Shown here one piece after another: positions 30,901 through 42,200 of a DNA stretch of 64,000 bases; within the stretch, counting starts at the first letter, position 1; the number at the start of each line of letters is the position of its first letter. The stretch is from assembly GCF_901709675.1 (NCBI RefSeq), contig NC_051102.1, positions 5,801,412 to 5,865,411 on the forward strand, written 5' to 3'. The DNA comes from Syngnathus acus (Eukaryota; Chordata; Actinopteri; Syngnathiformes; Syngnathidae). Made by a program: the position numbers and the translations under genes. A model generated the notes under the pieces. That model did not search any database. It was not told the origin of the DNA and saw nothing but the letters and a program-made list of their open reading frames with translations.

Positions 30901-33113
30901 CGGGGGGCTGCGAGCTGGGAAAACACGGATGTGTAAACACAAAGGGGGGAATTCAGGCAGCCACAGCAGAAGTGACCTCAATGCAACTCTGCGAAATTCG
31001 GCTAAAAACGCCGCCGTTTCACATCTTAATAAGCGATTTGTATTTCCCCCCAAAGACGATTGTATAAACCGACGACGACAATGCAAGGGGGAATTTTGTT
31101 AGTGGAAGCCCCCCGAGGATTAACGCTCGTTGTCCTCGGATTACGAGTGCTAAAATTGCTTTGAGTTTTTTTTTAATTTTATTATTACAATACTCGAAAC
31201 GTTAAGATGATTTAAATATGGTAGAAATATAAAAAAATATAAACGTATATTATGAAATATTATGAACGATTTGCAGAACTGCACATTATTTCAAGATAGT
31301 AATATGTTTATATATTTTATTTAATATCTAATGTATTCACACTTGCGCAAACAACATATTACCGTCGATATTCAACCCAGGTAGATCCCCATAATAGTAA
31401 AATTTAAGCAACACTCAACTTTTCCCAATTCCTAATAATAATTCGATTATTATGACCATATCTAATTTATTAGAGTATTTGTTTTAATTTTGGTTCCTCT
31501 ACAGTTCTCCAAGAAGCGAAATCATAGCTCATTTGAGTCATATTACATTGTGCAAGTGAACTCTTGACATTAGATACCTCCCACCTGCGTCGTGCAGTAA
31601 GTGCAACATTTCTTTTGTTATATATGGAGGCTACGCCACTTCTATGGCGCGACAGCAGCACGCTACCTTTCGAGTTCTTTTTTTTTTTTTTCTTGTTAAC
31701 ATTGTGGCTGTATGTGATTATTCATCTGCAGCATTGCGATGGAAAATTTGATACCTGTCATTTTCCGACAGACATGGATGCCTGGTGAGATACGGGTAAA
31801 GAGAGATGCGTACACATCGTGACATTTGAGCACTGACAGATTACGTTTAAATTGACTTCACCATTCACTTTTGCGTTCAACCATAAAAAAAAAACACCAT
31901 GCAATTGCGCTTTCTCGCCACCGGATGGCAATGTTTTCCAGTTTTTCATGGCTAAAGACGATGCTGGTTGTCTCATTGTCTAAAAAACAAAAACACCCAA
32001 AACACTGCCACCAAAATTCCAAACAGAAGAAGTGCACGGGGAAAAAAAGCACCTTCACAGGGGATACATATTCTTCAACTATGAGTTTGATATACATTTG
32101 ATTTGAGTAGGTGTAAACCACCTCAGTGAGACAAAAAAAAAAAAAAAAAAAAAACCCAGCCCCAAGGGTATGTTTGGTAACTTCCACTTGATATCAGGGT
32201 GTGTGTTTTGTGCTTGCGCTTATGCCAGTGTTGTGGGTGTGGCAGGCAGGATTGGACAAATAAAGGTGAGTTTGTTACTCATGTCCGGCCAGGAAATGAT
32301 TCACATGTTATGATTTTATTAGCCACGTGTGTTATGACAAAAGATATCATGCTGCTTTGTACATATTGTATTCAACCTGGAGGAATAAAATTGTTGCATA
32401 ATCCTCTTTGATTGTGTAATATTTTAACTGGGGATCATATCAGCAATTTATATTGGTACACTGGAATTCATCATGACTCAAATCATTTGTTAGTAAAGGT
32501 GAAATTGCAACAGTACCAGCTGAAGAAAATGGGTAAGCGTTGAAGATTTAGGGAGTGACAGGGCGAGGTGTCAGACTCTGGTCATGAATTCATCCTTCAT
32601 TCCTTTCCGGCATGTTGGGACTCATTCCCGGCTTCCCATCCTACTGCACTTCTTCGCTGGAAAACAATTTTCTTGTGCTCGGATATCTTTAAATTGGACT
32701 AACAAGGTACAAAAACGTACGCTGTCATATTCATCAAAGTCATCCAAGCATGCTTTGCTATATTCACAGTTGGGATGGAACTGAAAGATGTCTTGATCAC
32801 ACTTTTCCCATAAATAAGTGAACAAAGAATTGTCTAAACATCTAACAATGGGCCCTTCATTTTCAATTTGATATTGTTGTGCATATAATTCTGTCAAGTT
32901 TTTTTTTTACATTCCCAAATGTGGAAGTTGTGATTTATCACACTTACCTGAGATACTGCTGAGGAAGCACCACAGGAATTCCAGGATTCCATGTTAACCT
33001 CAGAATACGATGAGTTTATCTTCAAGACTTGTGTATGCAGATCTGTCTGACTACATCTGCATTAACCACATTTGCTAAATGTGATTCATGCAGTCAGTCA
33101 CCTTTACAGAACA

Positions 33114-33473
33114 TCCATCCATTTTCTGAACCGCTTAGTCCCCACGGGGGTCGCGGGAGTGCTGGAGCCTATCCCAGCCGTCAACGGGCAGTAGGCGAGG
33201 GACACCCTGAACCGGTTGCCAGCCGATCGCAGGGCACACAGAGACAAACAACCATTTGCACTCGCACTCACACCTAGGGACAATTTGGAGTCTTCAATCG
33301 GCCTACCAAGCATGTTTTTGGGATGTGGGAGGAAACCGGAGTGCCCGGAGAAAACCCACGCGGGCCCGGGGAGAACATGCAAACTCCACACAGGGAGGGC
33401 CGGAGGTGGAATCGAACCCGCACCCTCCTAACTGTGAGGCGGACGTGCTACCCAGTGCGCCACCGTGCCGCCC
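33114..33473 (+). mobile_element. full-length teleost interspersed repeat with 12-bp target-site duplication
   Basis: The element begins TCCATCCATTTTCTGAACCG and ends GTGCGCCACCGTGCCGCCC. It contains GTTTTTGGGATGTGGGAGGA and GGGGAGAACATGCAAACTCC, hallmarks of a very abundant percomorph repeat; I do not give a library name because I am unsure of it. The 12-mer CTTTACAGAACA occurs exactly at both borders (33102-33113 and 33474-33485), so this is a clean insertion. A 12-bp duplication with no inverted ends resembles target-primed retroposition rather than cut-and-paste transposition. Confidence 0.85.
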
Positions 33474-33630
33474 CTTTACAGAACAGACATAGCCAAAGCA
33501 CCTGCGGGACAGTAAAGCAAGACATCATTTTTAAGTGAACATTCATTTTACTGGGGCATGTTTGTACTGGTTGATTAAAGGAACATCTATGACTGGGCAA
33601 GAAGAATTGAGTAGGCTTAAAAACAGATTG

Positions 33631-33700
33631 CAGTGCTGCCTCGAGATACGACTGAGCTGTCTTTCGTTGAAGAACCACATAACTTTTCTGTCAGTTAGCT
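33631..33700. repeat. fragment of a DNA-transposon-type repeat
   Basis: CAGTGCTGCCTCGAGATACGA resembles the ends of the CAGTG...CTTGAG-type elements seen at 39853 and 44312. Only one end is clear here. Confidence 0.4.
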
Positions 33701-35609
33701 TAATGCTAATGTTAAATAGTAGGGGTGAGCATTCCTCCAATAAAAGTCGACTCGATACGTACTGTATATCGATACCGATACATAACACTAAATAAATACG
33801 ACATAACATCCTCTTTGCAGCCTGAACACATTTTGAAAGATAGTTGAGAAAATGGCAGATGTAACATCCAGCTGCGCCATCCCTTCAGCCTTTCATTCAG
33901 TTTCTAATAATAAACGGGATTCAGCATGGGGATGTGATTGAGTGGGCAATGCATGAAAAAAAATCGAGTGCATTGAACTCCTCGATACCAGGGGTGTTTT
34001 GTCGTGGTGTGTCACAAGCTAATTTGGAGGAATGCGAGCGTGTGCAACAGAGCTTGACTTTGTAAACTGAAGTCACCCGACCTTGATTGGCACTCAAAGT
34101 TTAGAAAACCTTGTTTTTTCAACTTGATTCTTTTATTGCCTGGAATGCTTTTCTCTGTTTTTAATTTACCAGCACTTTTCTTTTGTCTTCTGAATATCTC
34201 TGTTAATTTAATTTAATTAAATTTGATTGTAAAACAAACAAGTGTGTGTGCATGTGTGTTTTTGAATTAAAATGAGTTCTACCGCATAGTGGCAATAATT
34301 AAAGGTTCTCTTTGGCTGCGGGGCAATCTGGTCTGCTTTGTGCTGGTGTCAGCTTTAGGTTACACACTATTCAAACGCATGTGTGCGAGCGCATATATCC
34401 GCTGAGCTCATTCCATAAAATTTGTCTCAACTGCAACTTACATTGCTTCCCGGTGGAAGAAATGAACAAAACCAACCCGAGGGTATTAGAACACCACTGG
34501 ATTGAACAGATTAGTACATTTGATTTACCTGCAATCAATACATGTCGTGGTTGAGTATGCCTATGTTTTATTTCAAAATTAAAATGCTCTGAATATGGAA
34601 TTGTGGCAGCTGTGTTCAGTAAACGTGCACTACCTTGTCACAGTTGTGAAAGATCTTAGGCTCAGTAAAACAGACTACTGCGTTTATCAATAACCCAAGG
34701 CTACATATTTGGACAGTGCCATAAAAACACACAAACACTTTACACCTCTATGGCCATTATGACACTCCCCACACTCTGTTTATTTGTTCCTTCCACAAGT
34801 TGTGATTTTAAGGACAAACAGTAGGCCGGGCCTCAGGCTAGTCTATGTGACAGACACCAAGTAACTTGTAATTATTTAGATTAAGCATTTTTGGGTTAGT
34901 AAATACGTTTTTGTTATTCATCCTGTGAGGGAAGGTGAAGTGTGTGAAAGATATTTACTGGCAAATGTGTGTGTGAGCAATTTGAAGGTCAGAGGGAGTT
35001 TTTTCACCCAACCTCGCCAACTTTGAACGCTGCTCTTTCAACACGATAAGGCTGATTCATGTTGCTGACTACTGGTGCTCCTCCCATACTAGACTTTACT
35101 TGAACTAAAACAACAGTCACCATCAAGCAGTTTTGTATATTTTCCCGTCATGTCAAATATGACTAAGTAGCATCAAACCTGTAGTGGGTTCTAAAACCTG
35201 CAAGCGAATAAACAACAAAGTTTTCCTAGAAGATTCTCAAAGCCAATCCACACAGTTCCAAATGGCGTAATAATTGGATGGATATAAGAACAGCATTCTT
35301 CCCACTTTGCCCTTTCTATGCTTGAGCACTCCCGTCTTCCACCATTATTTTTGCCTTTTGTACAGTATGTGGGCAGCTTCTTTCTTTCTCCCTCTCCCTT
35401 TCTGTCTGCCCTCGTTCTCTCCCTGCACACAAAGCCCACATTGTCTGCTAACACGTTTGGTTGTGAGGAACAAGCGGTGGGTTGCGTGAAATGCCTGCGA
35501 CACCGTCATATAGTCAGGACGTCGCCAAACAGCCACATAAATATTATTATTATTATATGACTATATCAAGAATGACATTTTGTTATATAATAAAAAACAT
35601 ACAGGTATA

Positions 35610-35914
35610 CAGTGATCCCTCGCTACTTCACGTTTCGTTTATCGCGGCTTCACTACATCGCAGATTTTTTTTCCAAATTAAAAAAAAACATTTAAAAGTC
35701 AAAATAAAACTTCTAAATTGAGGAAACATGTATCTAACCTTTAGGACAATGAAGTATTGCTCCAACTGTTCGTTTACATTCCTTTAGAAGTCCGTTTTCG
35801 CGTATTAGCACGATCGCGAATTAGCATCTTCTTGTTGGTGACCGTACTTCGCGGATTTCACTTATCGCGGGTGGTTTTTGGAACCAATTATCCGCGATAA
35901 ACGAGGGATTACTG
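35610..35914. mobile_element. Tigger/pogo-like MITE
   Basis: The ends are CAGTGATCCCTCG and CGAGGGATTACTG, inverted with one mismatch. Both are flanked by TA (35608-35609 and 35915-35916). Sub-terminal repeats such as TTTATCGCGG and CCGCGATAAACG are also inverted. CAGTNATCCCTCG termini and TA duplications are characteristic of Tigger/pogo elements. At 305 bp with no transposase it is non-autonomous. Confidence 0.85.
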
Positions 35915-36264
35915 TAGTCATTGTAAGATACAGGCACTTTTAAATTCTCAAAGGTAAAAAAAAAAAAAAAAAAAGTTATGCTATTTTATAATTTGGGCAG
36001 TTGTTGCAAACTTTAAACAGATTGTATCGTCTTGCCCATTACAATGTATTTGAAACTAATTTCCAGTTCTGCGTGGGACGATAGTGGGTTATTGTGTGTG
36101 CGCGCATATGCGTGTGTGTGGGTCTAGTGGAGGGAGGGGCAAACCAAAGTGAAAAGTGCACACCGCTTAACCCCTCCTTACATTCTCTCAGTGTCACTGC
36201 GCTCCTACAGCAAGGATTCACCTTCTCCGCAACTTTTCCAGAGAATTCGCACCGCACGGGTGTC

Positions 36265-39200
36265 ATGGAAGGCAAAACGTCAGGTGCACTGCGGCTGTTG
36301 CTCGCTTTCCTGCTGGGATGCGCTCGACTGTCTTCAGCCTTCAACCTGGACACCGAGGACGTCGTGCGCAAGGACGGAGATCCAGAAAGCCTCTTCGGTT
36401 TCTCCATGACCATGCACCGACAGCTAGAGCCTGAGGATAAAAGAATGTGAGAGCAACTTTAATTGTACACTTCTCAAATGTTACGTCATCATTTGGGTTC
36501 AGGTATCTATATCAGCACCTTTTCGACATGAATGGATCTGCGCACTTTACTTTTCAACTTTTGTTAATGTTTAAGAAGTCTCTGAAGAACTTCTGAGTTA
36601 AAGTTAATAATTTATAAGCCTTTGGCCTTGTGCGCGTTTGCGTGCGCGCTCACGTTGCGCTACAGGAGTTTGTGGATTGTGACAATCCAGAAAGTAGCTG
36701 TCAACATTTTACTCTGTAATGACAACAGATCTTGTTATGGAAGGTTTTTACCCTGGCAGTGGTGGAATGTGAACCAGGTTGCTGCTGTAAAATTGCTTTT
36801 TAACTTTTTCTCTGCTGTTTCCGTCTCACAAAGCAATGTTGAATCTATTTTTCAATTTTGGAATCAATTCAAGAAATAGGTATATTTGATTTTCAAAGTA
36901 AATCCCGTCATTATGACCAACCTTCAAATACAGTAGCACAGTAGGCCTAATTATATTAAAATAACAATCATTGTGTAAATTTCTGCCACCTAGTGGAAAA
37001 GCATTTAATTGTTCTGCCCGTCACTATATGTCGTTGGAATAGATAACAGCCACGTGTGCAACAAGTATTCAGTCATATCATATTCAGAAATTCACGCCCT
37101 ACAGCAATGTGTTGTGCGTGTACCTGCAGGTGAGGACACGAGGAGCTCTTACAGTTTGCGTGAGTAGGCGTGTTCAATCACTATCAGACTGAGTTAGGGA
37201 AAGTGGGGGGGTGTAAAAAATAAATAAAAAATCGACTGACCATTGCATTCTTGTGAGGGCTTCAGTATTTGCTACATAACAAGGAGTGTCAGCTTTTTTC
37301 TTCTGCCTCAGGTTGTGTAAGATTATCCAACATCAAATACCTTTCAAAAATGGTGATGCTGAAAAGAAAGGAATAATTTATTCATCTGGGCAGCAAAAAG
37401 ATTTTTTTTTCTTCTTACCGGCTTGGGATGGGCTCCTGGCAGACATTTTGTGGAAAAAACGGAGGTTGGGCAGCACATGGCTTTATGTTCTTTCTCTCGT
37501 TTGCACTCTCTCTCTCTGATAGGGCGCTGCCAGATGTTGCCAAGCAACAGGCTGTGCCCCAGGAAGCACTGCTGTGTAAAAACAAATAAAAAAATAAATT
37601 ACACCACTTTTAATGGGATGCCTCTGTTACGTTATGGTCACTCTGTTGCTCTGGCCTTGGTGTCCCGGTGATTCTGCACCACGGTATGTGTGTGTGTGTG
37701 TGTGTAAACAATACCACACCAACACAGACACTCTGGGTTTTTTTTTTATTCTTTGACTGAGGGAACGTCCTCCTCTGCTGCTCAATGATAAGTTCAACAA
37801 CTGGGTCAACGGTGGGTCATCGTATCACCGCTATGCTCCCGATGACAAGCATCCGTTCCATCCATGTTTTTAAGTAACGCTCTGCCAGCTCTTATTTAAA
37901 AGAGCTGGTGGCATTTGCCTCAAATTTTCAACCCACAAAGACATCCTGTGTGTGTGTGTGTGTGTGTGTGTGTTGCGAGAGATAGAACCCGTCTTTGAAT
38001 AGCTGGCTGTGTGAAACGCTGGAATGTGTGCTAATGCGACACACAAGAGGAAGAGCTCGTTGAGTGAAGATGACAGTTTAAGCTACTTAAACTGAACAGT
38101 GTGCAATTGATGAAGCCACAAATGGTTTTTTTTTTTCTGAATATAATCTTTCTTGTGTCTGATCCAGGCTACTGGTCGGGGCCCCGAGAGCTAAAGGCTT
38201 TAGCGGTCAAACGGCAAAAGTGACGGGGGGACTGTACAGCTGTGACATGAGCTCACCTTCTTCAGGCTGTGCGCGAGTTCAATTTGATAAAGACGGTGAG
38301 ATTCTTGCTGACTGTATTTCTGAGCTTTTGAAAAAAAAAATCACTCATTTTTTGGAAAAAATTTCAGAGGACACTAAGAGAGAAAGCAAAGAGAATCAGT
38401 GGATGGGAGTGACGGTCAACAGTCAGGGGCCAGGAGGCAAAATTGTGGTAAACAACTTTTGGCAACTTGTTCTAAAAAAGAGGTTTTTTTTAGCTGAGGA
38501 TAACTTCAATTGTTTTTGTTTTCCCATGTAGGCCTGTGCCCATCGATACCAGCGCAGGACCAATGTGAAGACCCCAATTGAATCCCGCGACATCATCGGC
38601 CGCTGTTACGTGCTGAGTCAGAATTTGGAAATCGACCCTTCATTCAGCGAGGATGGAGGAACATGGCATTTCTGCGACGGCAGGCCCAGAGGTCACGAGA
38701 TGTTCGGCTCCTGCCAGCAGGGCCTCTCGGCCACTTTTGACAAGAACTATCATTACCTCATCTTTGGAGCTCCTGGAGCTTACAACTGGAAAGGTGACAC
38801 ATAAGACTGTGACATATCTGAGTGATCATCTTTTGATGTCTAACAAAACATTGCTTTGCTTCATCTTCTCTAGGTGTGGTACGTTTGGAACAAAAAAATG
38901 ACACCCTCCTAGAGCTGGGCATTTATGACGACGGGCCTTTTGAGGCAGGGGATGAAAAGGAGAAGGACCCCGATCTTGTCCCTGCACCTGCTAGCAGCTA
39001 CCTCGGTGAAGCACTCACTCCTTACAATGTCATGTGTTTACAGTGGTGGCAAAATTGCTGTTAAAACAAAAAGACAGAAAAATAATCATTAGAAAAAATT
39101 GTGCAGGTATCAGAAAAATCTACAAGTACAATTACGTAAAAGTAAAAAGTCATCACAAAATAAATCTTCAAGTACAAGACCTGAAAAATCTACTCAGGTA

Positions 39201-42200
39201 CACAAATATTTGTTCCTTCCCACCACTGCATGTTTGTTAAGCCTTTGTCTGCTGGTCACAGGTTTCTCCCTGGACTCGAGCAAGCGTCTGACCAAGAAAG
39301 GTCAGCTGACGGTGGTGGCGGGCGCTCCCAGGGCTAATCACAGTGGCGCGATAGTTCTGCTCAAGAAAGGCCCCGATACTCGCAACATTTTGTTGGAAGA
39401 ATACACAGTCGAAGGCGAGGGGCTGGCCTCGTCGTTCGGTTATGACCTGGCCGTGCTGGATCTCAACGGGGACGGGTGAGTCAAAATCGAAGAGCGTGTA
39501 TGCTAGTATATCAGATGCTAATGGTGTGGTTTGATAGCTGGGATGACATTGTGGTGGGAGCGCCTCAGTACTTTGAGAAAGATGGCGAGATTGGAGGCGC
39601 CACGTACGTCTTTGTCAACAAAAACGGAAAATGGGACAAGATCACCCCCACCAGAATTGACGGACCGAAGGACTCCATGTTTGGCCTGGCTGTGGAAAAT
39701 CTGGGTGACATAAACCTGGATGGTTACCATGGTGAGGCTGATTATCAAACCACAAACGAAAAGAGATTGCCATAATAAAAGGTGTAATATTGCACAAATA
39801 TTATAATTAATAATATTAAAAAAATACAAAAGAATCACTTGTTAAAATACAGCAGTGCCCTGAGGTACAAGTTTAATTTGTTCTTTGACCAAATTCATAA
39901 CTCAAATCACCCAAGTTCAAGTTCAAATCATCTTTCCCAATTGGAATGAATGGAAAGGCCATTAATTCGTTCCATTGCACCCCTAAACAATGATTTTTTT
40001 GTTTTTTTCAGTACGAGACATTGCACTGGATATTTGACTTTATAAATAAATACAGTCATAAATCCTCAGCAGTAATTTTTGGCCAAGTACCCCTTATACG
40101 GGTGTCCCTGGACCTAAAAGTTTGAGACCCACTCCCTTAAAGTCACGATTCTTCTTCACTGTAACAGATTTTGCCGTGGGAGCCCCTTACGACGATGACA
40201 ATTCTGGAAATGTCTACATCTACCATGGATCAAAAACAGGACTCCATTCCAAAAAAGCAGAACAGGTTCACAAAAATAACCTCTTGGTCAAGCGTAATGT
40301 TGAGAAAATGTCAAAATTGCTGAACAAATTTCCTCGTAGATTTTGTCTGGCAAGCCCGCGGGAGTGAAAATGTTGGGCTACTCTTTAGCGGGTAACATGG
40401 ATCTGGATAAAAACGCCTACCCTGACCTGGCTGTGGGATCCCTCTCCGATGCCGTTTTTGTGTACAGGTGAGTGCTCCGCTCTGCTTCCTGTCTATAGAG
40501 AAGAGCCTCATCCTGTCTTCTCAGGGCCCGCCCCGTCATCGCCATCAATAAGGAAGTCACTTACACGCCAAAACAAATCGACCTGACTAATAAGAACTGT
40601 GGGGACAAGTTCTGGTGAGTTTTGAGAAAATGCATGGATTACTGTGGAGAAGGTTGCTGTCCACATAATTTCCGATTGTGCTCCTCCCCCAGCATGAAGG
40701 TTCAAGCTTGCTTCACCTACAACGCCAACCCCGAGAGCTACTCCCCGAGACTGAGTAAGAGCGATCATCTTTTCCTTCAAGAAAATCTTTTTGTACACCA
40801 AACTTGACTCCCTTCTCCTTCTTCAAGCGGTTGCATACACCATGTCGGTCGACGCTGACCAAAGAAAGAAGAATCTCCTCCCCAGGGCCTCCTTCATTCA
40901 ACAGTCGGCTTCTGACGGCGAATATGAATCCAAAGGGACCGTGGTCTTGGATACCAAAGGAAGGAAGCAATGTATCACACGGCAGCTGGCTATACAGGTT
41001 GATATCCCACTCGACATGAAAAATCATTTCCTTATTGACGTGTACGTAATGTTGCGCGTAAATAATCCTCGATAAGGATAATATCCGTGACAAACTTCGA
41101 GGGGTACCCATCGACGTGGATGTGGAGATCAAGAACGGCCAACGGAAACGTAGACAGAGCTCATCTGAAATGTCGCCTGTCCTCGACGCCAAAGACACAG
41201 TGCTGACACGCAGTGAGGTATGCAAGATGTGTGTCGCCATTTCTTTTAGGACGTGACATCACGTCACGTATGTCATGTGTTTATATCTCGCTAGATTCAA
41301 TTTGTGAAAGAGGGTTGCGGCAGTGACAACATTTGCCGGAGTAACTTAAAGGTGGCGCACCGCTATGGCTACATGACAACTAAGGACGACACCTTCACAC
41401 CGTTGCCATTGTGAGAAAAAAGCAATAATGCCCCCTCCCCCCCCGACACACACATCTTGTTTTTTACTGTGCCATCCATTGTCTTTGTGTTTAGGGAAAA
41501 TGGCGTGCCAGTGATCTCACTTAGCAAGCAGAAGGATATCGCCCTGGAGGTGAAAGTGACCAATCAGAACGGAGATGATGCGCACGAGGCACGAGTGGTG
41601 GCTTCCTTCCCACGTGCCATCACGTACTCTGCTCTCCGCGGCCCGCCCAACGTATGCCCACACACACACACAATCAAATTCACTCACACATTTTGTGAAT
41701 GTAATTGAACGACTCTGATTCCAGCTTGTAACTTGCACGGCCAATAAGAATGGCTCTCTGGTGACTTGTGAACTTGGGAACCCCTTCAAACGGGACGCTG
41801 AGGTAAGTGAACTCGTATTTGTGTAGAAATGTTCGAGTTGTTGATTGCGGTTAGTTGCTATGGTAGTTTGGCAAAGTTGCGAAATCTGGCAACAAAGTGC
41901 TAAAATGGAATCCATGAAGAAACTTTCAGCAGTCGGTTTTGTCTGTATGTGTGTTTCTAGAAAACCTTCTACATTATTCTGGGAACAACCGCCATCTCGG
42001 TAAACACTACAGAATTCGAGGTTGATCTTCAACCGGATACGTAAGTTCACATTCGGTACACTTTCACTTTTATTATCGTTTTACCATCACATCGTTTTGG
42101 CACTTTGTGCTAACTTCAGTTTAACGAGTTTGAATGTGACTAATTCATTCCGAATATAATCACACACATCACAGTTCGAAGAGGGTATGCACACTTATGC

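Larger units (their letters stand above)
30901..36264. other. intergenic region between acvr2b and itga6 (divergent genes)
   Basis: About 5.3 kb between two genes transcribed away from each other. It contains three DNA-repeat insertions (33114, about 33631, 35610), a TG-rich patch at 36094-36120 just upstream of itga6 and several poly-A runs. No conserved exon or RNA gene was recognised. The itga6 5'UTR must lie in the last few hundred bases. Confidence 0.6.

Noticed and set aside
39006-39261. Search for an integrin alpha-6 X1/X2 alternative extracellular exon in this intron
   Set aside because: The 256-bp intron has no phase-compatible open segment with both splice sites, so only one form is supported.
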